DNA from: Sediminibacterium ginsengisoli
Lineage (GTDB): Bacteria; Bacteroidota; Bacteroidia; Chitinophagales; Chitinophagaceae
Assembly (NCBI GenBank): GCA_943324415.2
Contig: CALPLN020000127.1
Coordinates: 1 to 5,544, forward strand
DNA: 5,544 nucleotides
Direction: 5' to 3'
Under the pieces are notes generated by a model. It saw only the letters and a program-made list of their open reading frames with translations, did no database searches and had not been told where the DNA came from. The translations under genes and the position numbers were made by a program. This document shows, in pieces, positions 1-5,544 of this stretch (its first letter is position 1; each line of letters begins with the position of its first letter).

Positions 1-266
1 AACAGGGCAATAGGCCCTTCGATGATCCTAAAAATGCTAGATAATTTTATATTAGCAGGGGGCATTGCAAAAAAATAGCCACCATTTTTTCCTTTTTTAC
101 TTTCAAGAAATTCGGCTTTTTTGAGTGCTAATAAGATACTCTCTAAAAATTTAATAGGAATATTTTTTGCTTCAGCTATCTCTGCAATTAAGATGGGTTC
201 CATGCCGCCTTTATCTGCCATATAGGAAAGCGCCTGCAATGCGTATTGGGTTTTCTTTGATAACAT
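1..266 (-). CDS. Rrf2-family transcriptional regulator, N-terminal part (cut by the window edge)
   Basis: My translation from the ATG at 266 gives 88 residues that run off the left edge without a stop. The start MLSKKTQYAL is the usual N-terminus of Rrf2 winged-helix regulators. A helix-turn-helix covers about residues 25-52 (LIAEIAEAKNIPIKFLESIL), followed by the wing signature GKNGGY at 59-64 and the dimer-helix start IFRIIEGPIAL at 78-88. Family members such as IscR, NsrR and CymR bind DNA as dimers, and many sense iron-sulfur status, nitric oxide or cysteine supply. The cluster cysteines, if present, would lie just past the visible part, so Fe-S binding cannot be judged here. The gene starts 9 nt after the dapB stop with no good Shine-Dalgarno sequence, so it is probably the next gene of the same transcript. 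Its regulon cannot be inferred from this window. Confidence 0.9.
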   Translation of the reverse strand, partial: MLSKKTQYALQALSYMADKGGMEPILIAEIAEAKNIPIKFLESILLALKKAEFLESKKGKNGGYFFAMPPANIKLSSIFRIIEGPIAL

Positions 267-275
267 AGTAGTTGG

Positions 276-992
276 TTATAATCCTAAAACATCTTTCATA
301 TGAAATATCCCTTTTTTGTCGGCCGCGAATTCAGCAGCCATGATTGCACCCGCTGCAAACCCTTGTCTAGTGTGAGCAGTATGTTTGATTTCAATAGTAT
401 CGATTGCTGAATCATAACTTACAACATGTGTGCCTGGTGCTGGATCAATGCGTTCAGAACGAATACTAATTTCATTCGGGTTGCTTGCTGCGTCATTGGT
501 CCATTTATGTTTTCTACCTAAGTTTTCCAAAATTTGTTCAGCTAAAGATATTGCAGTGCCACTTGGAGCATCTTTTTTTTCTGTATGGTGTATCTCCGTC
601 ATGGATACATTGTAGTCTGGATAGGGGTCCATTAATTTTGCCAATTGCTTATTGACCTCAAAAAACAAATTCACACCAATGCTATAATTGCTTGAATAAA
701 CAACGGTGCCATTTTTCTCCGCACATTCGGTTTCAATAAGAGACCATTGATCTAACCAACCTGTTGATCCACTCACTACCGGTAGTCCAAATTCAATGCA
801 TTGTAAGATATTTTTAACTGCACTATGTGGTCCGGTAAACTCAATGGCCACGTCTGCTTCATCGGCTCTTGCTTGAGTCAATTCAGCCGCATTGGACACA
901 TCTATTTTCAACACAATCTGATGTCCTTTTTGTAGGGCCATAGCTTCTATTGCTTTGCCCATTTTTCCATATCCAATTAATGCAATTTTCAT
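276..992 (-). CDS. dapB: 4-hydroxy-tetrahydrodipicolinate reductase
   Basis: Cytoplasmic enzyme that reduces the DapA product to tetrahydrodipicolinate with NAD(P)H, leading to diaminopimelate (peptidoglycan) and lysine. The Rossmann nucleotide loop GYGKMG is at residues 7-12, with acidic D31 at the end of the next strand, which suggests that NADH is accepted. EFTGP is at 51-55, SGSTGW at 74-79 and SSNYSIGVN at 100-108. The catalytic signature EIHHTEKKDAPSGT is at 133-146; by alignment with E. coli DapB, H135 matches catalytic His159 and K139 matches Lys163. The conserved C-terminal block with HTAHTRQGFA is at 204-213. At 238 aa it is complete and near the short end of the family range. The start is fixed because the Rossmann strand begins at residue 2. 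It lies 18 nt behind the DUF5683 gene and 9 nt before the Rrf2 gene. An 8-A run on the coding strand covers the catalytic lysine codon. Confidence 0.97.
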   Translation of the reverse strand: MKIALIGYGKMGKAIEAMALQKGHQIVLKIDVSNAAELTQARADEADVAIEFTGPHSAVKNILQCIEFGLPVVSGSTGWLDQWSLIETECAEKNGTVVYSSNYSIGVNLFFEVNKQLAKLMDPYPDYNVSMTEIHHTEKKDAPSGTAISLAEQILENLGRKHKWTNDAASNPNEISIRSERIDPAPGTHVVSYDSAIDTIEIKHTAHTRQGFAAGAIMAAEFAADKKGIFHMKDVLGL

Positions 993-1010
993 CTTATTCT
1001 TTTTACAGCT

Positions 1011-1562
1011 TTATTTTGTATACTTCCAATTGAATTGCACTGACAATCCAGCTTGTTGATAAGCGTCTGAGCGCATTGGAGCCATCTTGAGACTTAAGTT
1101 ATTGCTCACATCAAATTCTTTTAAGTGGCCTGATACAGACGCATCCACCACATTGATGCCCCATGCTAGTATAAACCACATAATAGAGTAGTCTCTATTT
1201 TTTCTAAATATATTTCGGTAACTCTGAAGTGACCCAGCACTTAGGTTTTTTAAGGTCGGATCAATCTTAACTACATTCGAATTGTCTCCGTTTGCTTCTT
1301 TAATTCTTGCTTCATATGCAAATTTCGTCTTTGCGTATAAATCGTTATTGTACACATAGGTAACAACTGGTACTGAAAGTACACCGTAGACTAAAGGAAT
1401 TTTCCAATATTGTTTATTGTATGCTTGACCAAGTCCAGGTAAGAGGGCAGATCGATTGGTCGCTTTACGGGGCGAATGTTTTAAGTAGTTGATCGTGCTA
1501 TCTTGCGCCCACAAGGTTTGTTGTAAGCACAACAAAAACAGTATGGTATACAACCCCTTCAT
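1011..1562 (-). CDS. DUF5683 domain protein, probable secreted or membrane protein of unknown function
   Basis: A 183-aa protein with an N-terminal signal peptide (hydrophobic residues 3-17, likely cleavage after WAQ at 20). The mature part shows the hallmarks I associate with DUF5683: SPRKATNRSALLPGLGQAYN at 30-49, then YWKIPLVYG at 52-60, a hydrophobic stretch at about 55-72, the basic FRKNRDYS at 119-126, a second hydrophobic stretch at about 126-142, and the block DASVSGHL at 140-147 followed by FDVSNNLSLKMAP. The C-terminus ends in a beta-strand-like segment. The domain is known from Bacteroidota envelope proteins and has no established function. Two hydrophobic hairpin-like segments leave open whether it sits in the inner membrane, the periplasm or the outer membrane. 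Its ATG directly follows the parB stop (TAGATG), which suggests translational coupling with parB. Confidence 0.88.
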   Translation of the reverse strand: MKGLYTILFLLCLQQTLWAQDSTINYLKHSPRKATNRSALLPGLGQAYNKQYWKIPLVYGVLSVPVVTYVYNNDLYAKTKFAYEARIKEANGDNSNVVKIDPTLKNLSAGSLQSYRNIFRKNRDYSIMWFILAWGINVVDASVSGHLKEFDVSNNLSLKMAPMRSDAYQQAGLSVQFNWKYTK

Positions 1563-2486
1563 CTAGCTTATACTAACTTGCATTGCATCAAGTATCTTGT
1601 TCAAGGAATTTAAATCATTGTAGCTAATGGTGATCTTGCCTGATCCGTTTTTTTGATGCTGTAATGCAACCTGTGTGCCAAAATGATCCTTCAATTTATT
1701 TTCCAATCTTTGGTAAACGGGAGAAAGCTGATTTTTATTTACTGCATTTGCGGCCTGCTTTGACCCAGAGGCTGAAGTTAAATTTTTAATTAGTGCTTCT
1801 GTTTGACGAACTGTTAAACCTTTTTCAGTAATCTCTTTCAATAAGAAAAGTTGCTTGTCAACATCTTTACCGATCAATAATTTAGCTAAGCTCACACTTA
1901 GGCTGCCGTTTCTGAGCGCGGCTTGAATTGCAGGCGGCAATTCCAATAAACGAATATAGTTGGATACAGTAGAACGGTCTTTGCCCATACGCTCGGCTAC
2001 TTGCTCTTGCGTATAGTTCAATTCATCCATCATTCTTTGGTAGCTCAATGCAACTTCGATTTCGTTTAAATCAACTCTCTGTAAGTTCTCTAATAAGGCT
2101 AATTCTAACAACTCTTTATCGTTGCCTAATCTGATATAAGCTGGTACATCATTTAAGCCTGCTATTTTTGCGGCACGGAATCTTCTTTCACCAGCGATCA
2201 ATTGGAATTTGCCATTGGTTAATTGCGCAACTGTAATGGGTTGTATCAAGTCATGCATTTTCAATGACTGAGCCAACTCTTGTAAAGCCTTTTCTTCGAA
2301 ATCTTTTCTTGGGTTCTTTGGATTCACCACAATATCTGTCAACGCGATTCGATTGATGGCAACAGCCTTTTCAATGGCAGCAGGCTGAACTTTTCCAGCA
2401 GGGTTTTTAAACTCTGCATCCATATTTTGCAATAAAGAGCGAAGCCCTTTACCGATTAAATCTTTGCTTGGTGTGCTTTTGCTCAT
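1563..2486 (-). CDS. parB: Chromosome-partitioning protein ParB (Spo0J/Noc superfamily)
   Basis: CTP-dependent DNA clamp that loads at parS and spreads to form the nucleoprotein complex that ParA segregates. The N-terminal IGKGLRSLL (11-19) corresponds to the short ParA-stimulating peptide. The CTPase domain follows: NPKNPRKDF at 55-63, the AGERRFRAAK motif at 98-107 and ENLQRVDLNEIE at 133-144. The helix-turn-helix is YTQEQVAERMGKDRSTVSNYIRLL, at about 158-181. A C-terminal dimerisation domain spans about 253-307 after a linker rich in Ser, Ala, Lys and Asn (236-252). At 307 aa it is full length. One oddity is the helix after the HTH, where most chromosomal ParBs read GHAR; here it reads SLAK at 199-202. 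It starts 4 nt after the parA stop and ends immediately before the DUF5683 start codon, so it is clearly co-transcribed. A plasmid ParB is unlikely given the chromosomal neighbours. Confidence 0.96.
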   Translation of the reverse strand: MSKSTPSKDLIGKGLRSLLQNMDAEFKNPAGKVQPAAIEKAVAINRIALTDIVVNPKNPRKDFEEKALQELAQSLKMHDLIQPITVAQLTNGKFQLIAGERRFRAAKIAGLNDVPAYIRLGNDKELLELALLENLQRVDLNEIEVALSYQRMMDELNYTQEQVAERMGKDRSTVSNYIRLLELPPAIQAALRNGSLSVSLAKLLIGKDVDKQLFLLKEITEKGLTVRQTEALIKNLTSASGSKQAANAVNKNQLSPVYQRLENKLKDHFGTQVALQHQKNGSGKITISYNDLNSLNKILDAMQVSIS

Positions 2487-2490
2487 AGTA

Positions 2491-3291
2491 CTAATCTATT
2501 ATTCTCTCAGCATTACTCATTTTAGTCATGCCATTTTTCTGTAAAATTTCTTTTGCCAAATTCAAGTAGTTGACTGTACCCTTACTATCTGCATCGTATA
2601 AAATGACCGGCTTACCTACACTTGGTGCTTCGCTCAATCTTGTATTACGATGAATGATGGTAGAGAAAACCATTTCGTCAAAATGCTTACGCACTTCACT
2701 AACCACTTGATTACTCAATCTAAGTCGACCATCATACATAGTCATTAGGATGCCCTCTATTTGTAAATCTGGATTTAATCTGCTTTGAACAATTTTTATG
2801 GTGTTCAATAATTTACCAAGACCCTCTAATGCAAAAAACTCACATTGAACTGGCACGATCACACTATTCGCAGCGACCAATGCATTGACAGTGATCAATC
2901 CTAAAGAAGGAAGACAATCAATAATGATAAAATCATATTGGTCATCCACAGCAGCTAATAAATTCTTTAAGACATTTTCTCTGTTGGGAAAATTAACCAA
3001 TTCGATTTCTGCCCCTACTAAGTCAATATGAGAAGGAATAAGATCTAGGTGAGGAATTTCTGTTTTTAAAACGACATCAGATAATGGCGTTCCATTGATC
3101 ATTGCATCGTAAAGGCTGGTGGTGATATTATGGAGATCAAAACCAACACCAGTAGTGCTATTTGCTTGAGGATCAGCGTCAATTAACAGTGTTCTATATT
3201 CTAAAACAGCCAAACTTGCCGCAATATTGATTGCCGAAGTGGTTTTGCCCACGCCCCCTTTTTGATTTGCTATGCCGATAATTCTTGCCAT
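2491..3291 (-). CDS. parA: Chromosome-partitioning ATPase ParA (Soj type, MinD/ParA family)
   Basis: ATP-dependent DNA-binding dimer that works with ParB-parS to segregate the replication origin. The deviant Walker A KGGVGKTT is at residues 11-18 with signature lysine K11 and catalytic K16. The A' motif DADPQANST is at 38-46, and the Walker B strand FIIIDCLPSLG at 121-131 with D125. RLSEAPSVGKP is at 218-228, a standard Soj block. The protein is 266 aa and starts almost at the Walker A motif, so it lacks the N-terminal HTH of the large plasmid (type Ia) ParAs and is a chromosomal type. The start is firm: AAGGAG lies 9 nt upstream of the ATG and the first strand begins at residue 2. DCLPSLG has Leu where DCPPSLG is common, which I read as a mild variant. 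First gene of the minus-strand operon, divergent from the phosphoesterase gene. Confidence 0.97.
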   Translation of the reverse strand: MARIIGIANQKGGVGKTTSAINIAASLAVLEYRTLLIDADPQANSTTGVGFDLHNITTSLYDAMINGTPLSDVVLKTEIPHLDLIPSHIDLVGAEIELVNFPNRENVLKNLLAAVDDQYDFIIIDCLPSLGLITVNALVAANSVIVPVQCEFFALEGLGKLLNTIKIVQSRLNPDLQIEGILMTMYDGRLRLSNQVVSEVRKHFDEMVFSTIIHRNTRLSEAPSVGKPVILYDADSKGTVNYLNLAKEILQKNGMTKMSNAERIID

Positions 3292-3300
3292 ATAAATAGA

Positions 3301-3306
3301 CTCCTT
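3301..3306 (-). promoter_or_regulatory. Strong Shine-Dalgarno sequence of parA
   Basis: The minus strand reads AAGGAG here, followed by 9 nt and then the parA ATG. It is the only textbook Shine-Dalgarno sequence in the window. The other starts have weak or no such sequence, as is usual in Bacteroidota. It fixes the parA start. Confidence 0.75.
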
Positions 3307-3314
3307 AATTTGCC

Positions 3315-3322
3315 CAAAAATA
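3315..3322 (-). promoter_or_regulatory. Probable parA operon promoter, -7 element TATTTTTG
   Basis: The minus strand reads TATTTTTG, a full match to the Bacteroidota -7 consensus TAnnTTTG. A TTG lies 15 nt upstream of it (about 3338-3340), somewhat closer than the usual spacing for the -33 element, so the upstream half is imperfect. Transcription would begin roughly at 3305-3312, which gives a very short leader that keeps or just includes the AAGGAG. That near-leaderless geometry is a reason for caution. Confidence 0.45.
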
Positions 3323-3378
3323 CGGCATAAATAGTAACAATTTGGGATTATATCTGTGATAAAAACGATGAATAGGCT

Positions 3379-3386
3379 TAATTTTA
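3379..3386 (+). promoter_or_regulatory. Weak candidate -7 element for the metallophosphoesterase gene
   Basis: TAATTTTA matches TAnnTTTG at all fixed positions except the last (A for G). A poor -33 match, TGTG at 3355-3358, lies 20 nt upstream. It is the best plus-strand candidate in the 111-nt divergent spacer 3292-3402, which otherwise holds only the parA signals. No Shine-Dalgarno sequence precedes the ATG at 3403. In AT-rich DNA such a match may be chance. Confidence 0.22.
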
Positions 3387-3402
3387 CATCTTAAATCCAA
3401 CT

Positions 3403-4638
3403 ATGAAGAACCCTGTTTTTGTATTCATCCTCATCACTTTCTTGATTTTGATCGATTTTTACATCTTTCATGTCTTAAAAATCATGCTCAATGGAGCAAG
3501 TGTTGGCGTAAAAACAGCTGTTAGTTATGGCTATTGGTTTCTATGTATAGCAAGCTTGGGGTCATTCTTGTTATTTCCATTTGTGTTGAATCCCTATTTT
3601 AGACAATACATTTTTTCCATAGGAATTGGCTGGGTGATTACCCAAATTACCCTTGTTTTATTTTTTCTTGTAGATGATTTAAGGAGGGGTACTTTTTGGA
3701 CGATGGGACAGGTTGCCTCTACCGCAGGTGCTAAATTTATGAATACAGAACAAGGCATTCCAAGATCAGCTTTTTTGAATTGGCTTGGGTTAGGGGTTTC
3801 TTCTACCTTGTTTTTTTCTTTGTTGTATGGTTTTGGAAACAAGTATAAATATCAGTTAGTCCATAAAAAAGTGACGATTAAAAATCTACCCCAGGCACTT
3901 AAAGGATTCAAAATAATCCATATAAGTGACATCCATAGTGGTAGTTTGAAGGAAAAGGAGGCAGTCCAAAAAGGGATTCATTTAATTCAACAACAACAAG
4001 CCGACTTAATCCTTTTTACAGGCGACTTAGTGAATGATAGGGCAGTCGAAATGCAGGAATGGGCTCCTATTTTCGGTCAATTGTCTGCACCAAAAGGAGT
4101 GTTCAGCACGCTAGGGAATCATGATTACGGTGATTATGTGCAATGGCCATCGAAACAAGCTAAAGAGGCCAATTTAGATGCATTGAAAGAGGTTCATGCG
4201 TCAATGGGTTGGAATTTACTAATGAATCAACACGTGACCATTGAACATGAAGGGGCTCAATTAAAGTTGGTTGGTATCGAAAACTGGGGAGCAAAAGCTA
4301 GATTTCCAAAATATGGCCAAATGGATAAAGCCATGGAAGGCGTGGATGCAAATGAGATTGTCATATTAATGAGTCATGACCCAAGTCATTGGGAGGCGCA
4401 GGTCATTCCTGAATATCCACAAGTCGACTTGATGTTGTCTGGTCACACACATGGTATGCAATTTGGACTAGAGAACCCTTATTTTAAATGGAGCCCTGTA
4501 CAATGGGTCTACAAACAATGGGCTGGATTGTACCAACAAGGGAATCAAAGATTGTATGTGAACAGGGGTTTTGGATTTTTGGGGTATCCAGGTAGAGTAG
4601 GGATTATGCCAGAAATTACACTCTTGGAATTGGTTTAA
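3403..4638 (+). CDS. Membrane-anchored calcineurin-like metallophosphoesterase (YkuE/COG1408-like)
   Basis: A 411-aa protein with four predicted N-terminal membrane helices (about residues 4-24, 40-61, 68-90 and 125-145) and a C-terminal two-metal phosphoesterase domain from about 168. All five metal-binding motifs are present: DIH (D176, H178), GDLVND (D208), GNHD (N239, H240, D241), SHDPSHW (H325) and GHTH (H348, H350). A catalytically active Mn/Fe/Zn-type hydrolase is therefore expected. The blocks GIENW (291-295), SPVQWVYKQWAGLYQ (364-378) and GFGFLGYPGRVG (389-400) fit the predicted-phosphohydrolase group that includes YkuE and the lipid A enzyme LpxG. Substrate is unknown; a membrane lipid or other envelope phosphoester is an inference from the anchoring. 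With an even number of helices, the catalytic domain should be on the same side as the N-terminus. Divergent from parA across 111 nt; the ATG at 3403 starts directly before the first helix. Confidence 0.93.
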   Translation: MKNPVFVFILITFLILIDFYIFHVLKIMLNGASVGVKTAVSYGYWFLCIASLGSFLLFPFVLNPYFRQYIFSIGIGWVITQITLVLFFLVDDLRRGTFWTMGQVASTAGAKFMNTEQGIPRSAFLNWLGLGVSSTLFFSLLYGFGNKYKYQLVHKKVTIKNLPQALKGFKIIHISDIHSGSLKEKEAVQKGIHLIQQQQADLILFTGDLVNDRAVEMQEWAPIFGQLSAPKGVFSTLGNHDYGDYVQWPSKQAKEANLDALKEVHASMGWNLLMNQHVTIEHEGAQLKLVGIENWGAKARFPKYGQMDKAMEGVDANEIVILMSHDPSHWEAQVIPEYPQVDLMLSGHTHGMQFGLENPYFKWSPVQWVYKQWAGLYQQGNQRLYVNRGFGFLGYPGRVGIMPEITLLELV

Positions 4639-4661
4639 TTTTATTGCAGTGTAACAAAGAG

Positions 4662-4669
4662 TAACTTTG
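4662..4669 (+). promoter_or_regulatory. Probable promoter -7 element (TAACTTTG) of the barrel gene
   Basis: TAACTTTG is an exact match to the Bacteroidota consensus TAnnTTTG and lies in the 78-nt spacer between the phosphoesterase stop and the barrel gene. The nearest TTG is at 4644-4646 with a spacer of 15 nt, slightly short. The expected start at about 4674-4677 gives a leader of about 40 nt ending in the A-rich stretch TTTAAAATAAATATT before the ATG, with no Shine-Dalgarno sequence. The barrel gene therefore probably has its own promoter, with or without readthrough from upstream. Confidence 0.5.
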
Positions 4670-4716
4670 AACGTTCTATAGATAAAGCCTTACAGGGTCA
4701 CTTTAAAATAAATATT

Positions 4717-5304
4717 ATGAAAAAGTCTATTTTGATTGCTTCTTTTTTGATTGCCTTTGCTGCAAATGCACAAGAAAAATTTGGTATTGGAATTAAAGTG
4801 GGACAAAATTTTTCGAGTGTCAATTCAGTTGCGGTGGATCGCCACGCAGCTTCCTATCATGGTGGGGTTACTGCGCAGATAGGGATTACAGAAAAAATAA
4901 GCTTGGTGCCTGAAATTTTGCTTTCTCAAACTAAATTATCTACGAATCCTTCGATCATAGATGTATTAGGAGACAATAATTTAAGGCCTGAAACCTATCA
5001 TTTAAATTACCTGATGGTTCCTTTATTGGTTCAAGTAAAACCTTTCTCTGCTTTGCTTTTACAAGCAGGACCTCAATATGGTATCTTAATAGATCAAAAG
5101 AAAGATGGTATTGAGAATGCACAACTCGCATTTAAGCAAGGAGAGTTCTCCTTTGTAGGTGGCGCGAAGTTAAACCTTGGCGGATTTTTTGTATACGGCA
5201 GGTATGTTGTTGGCTTACAAGACATCAATGATATACAAGACCAAGAAAAATGGAAAACTACACAATGGCAAATAGGGTTGGGGATGAATCTATTTGGCTT
5301 TTAA
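4717..5304 (+). CDS. Secreted outer-membrane beta-barrel protein, PorT-like
   Basis: A 195-aa protein with a clear signal peptide (MKK, hydrophobic 4-16, cleavage after ANA at 18). The mature 177 residues alternate into short amphipathic strands: FGIGIKVGQNFS at 22-33, GGVTAQIGI at 49-57, ISLVPEILLSQ at 61-71, HLNYLMVPLLVQVKP at 95-109, ALLLQAGPQYGILI at 112-125, FSFVGGAKLNLG at 144-155, FFVYGRYVVGL at 157-167 and WQIGLGMNLFGF at 184-195. The order and the YLxVPLLVxV, AGPQYG and GxGMNLFGF blocks fit the small barrel domain (OMP_b-brl_2, PorT-like) common in Bacteroidota. The C-terminal aromatic residue fits a BAM recognition signal. True PorT belongs to the type IX secretion system, but this domain is widespread and nothing nearby supports that role. 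The last 15 nt overlap the convergent gene to its right. Confidence 0.88.
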   Translation: MKKSILIASFLIAFAANAQEKFGIGIKVGQNFSSVNSVAVDRHAASYHGGVTAQIGITEKISLVPEILLSQTKLSTNPSIIDVLGDNNLRPETYHLNYLMVPLLVQVKPFSALLLQAGPQYGILIDQKKDGIENAQLAFKQGEFSFVGGAKLNLGGFFVYGRYVVGLQDINDIQDQEKWKTTQWQIGLGMNLFGF

Positions 5305-5544
5305 TGCTTGTTTAATTTCGGCAATAAATTTATTTAATTTCATTTGATCGGCAACTTGTTGCTCAATGAAACTATTGTCATTTAAATCGCCTACGATTGC
5401 ATTCATCTCTGCTTCATTTTCGTACACCATTTTTCTAAAAGGATTGGAATAATCTTTTTCTCTGGAGCTTTTTATTTTCTCAGTTATTTCTGCCTTGATT
5501 TCTTGGTAACGATCTAGCCATTGGTTCAGTTTCTTGATGCTTAA
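5290..5544 (-). CDS. Unrecognised charged, helical protein, C-terminal part (cut by the window edge)
   Basis: Reading the minus strand from 5544 gives 84 sense codons without interruption to a TAG at 5290-5292. It starts LSIKKLNQWLDRYQEIKAEI and ends FIAEIKQALKAK. It is rich in Lys, Glu, Asn and Gln, has one Trp and no Cys, and reads as two or three amphipathic helices, the first of which could be coiled coil. There is no signal peptide or membrane segment in the visible part. The codons look normal for the window, and the other minus-strand frames do not give a comparable coding pattern. The N-terminus lies beyond the right edge, so family and function cannot be assigned. It converges on the barrel gene and overlaps its last 15 nt. 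It is alternatively a chance open frame, but the composition argues against that. Confidence 0.68.
   Translation of the reverse strand, partial: LSIKKLNQWLDRYQEIKAEITEKIKSSREKDYSNPFRKMVYENEAEMNAIVGDLNDNSFIEQQVADQMKLNKFIAEIKQALKAK

Noticed and set aside
68..98. Clustered runs of six or seven T or A in the Rrf2 gene as phase-variation tracts
   Set aside because: They encode the Lys-rich and Phe-rich wing region in normal frame, and similar short runs occur across this AT-rich window.
430..615. 61-codon open frame on the plus strand
   Set aside because: It lies wholly antisense inside dapB, whose catalytic motifs are intact, and its translation shows no family pattern or start signal.
1800..1822. 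TGTTTGACGAACTGTTAAAC inside parB as a degenerate parS
   Set aside because: It lacks the CACGTG core and has no matching second arm at the right spacing.
3594..3842. 82-codon open frame on the minus strand
   Set aside because: It is antisense to the membrane-helix region of the phosphoesterase gene. Open frames opposite such sequences are common, and there is no ribosome binding site or recognisable domain.
4231..4236. CACGTG core as a possible parS site
   Set aside because: The flanks (ATCAA on the left, ACCAT on the right) do not form the palindrome expected for TGTTTCACGTGAAACA, and the site lies inside the phosphoesterase gene. I saw no other parS-like sequence in the window.
4654..4668. 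CAAAG-AGTAA-CTTTG inverted repeat after the phosphoesterase gene as a terminator
   Set aside because: The stem is only 5 bp with two G-C pairs, no T-run follows it, and it overlaps the better-supported TAACTTTG promoter element.

Overview
The window looks like a chromosomal segment of a Bacteroidota bacterium, most likely from the Chitinophagaceae or a nearby group. Supporting this are AT-rich DNA, mostly weak or absent Shine-Dalgarno sequences, TAnnTTTG-type -7 promoter elements in two intergenic regions, a DUF5683 gene next to dapB, and a small PorT-like outer-membrane beta-barrel gene. The genus call is inference only. I see no mobile element, CRISPR array, tRNA, rRNA or sign of recent transfer.

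Minus strand, from about 3322 down to the left edge, carries one compact five-gene run: parA (Soj-type ATPase), parB (CTPase/DNA clamp), a DUF5683 envelope protein, dapB (dihydrodipicolinate reductase) and a truncated Rrf2-family regulator. The gaps are 4, 0, 18 and 9 nt, so a single transcript is likely. It starts at a TATTTTTG element and a strong AAGGAG ribosome binding site in front of parA. The run joins chromosome segregation with the synthesis of diaminopimelate and lysine, that is, cell-wall precursor supply.

Plus strand, from 3403, carries a four-helix membrane-anchored metallophosphoesterase transcribed divergently from parA. It is followed after 78 nt by a secreted PorT-like beta-barrel protein that appears to have its own TAACTTTG promoter. 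At the right edge, the 3' part of an unrecognised minus-strand gene for a charged, helical protein converges on the barrel gene and overlaps it by 15 nt.

I found no clear undescribed system. This is largely a conserved housekeeping neighbourhood. The points most worth a second look are a degenerate GHAR motif in ParB (SLAK here), the Rrf2 regulator at the downstream end of the segregation/DAP operon, an eight-A run lying on the DapB catalytic lysine codon, and the unknown convergent gene at the right edge.
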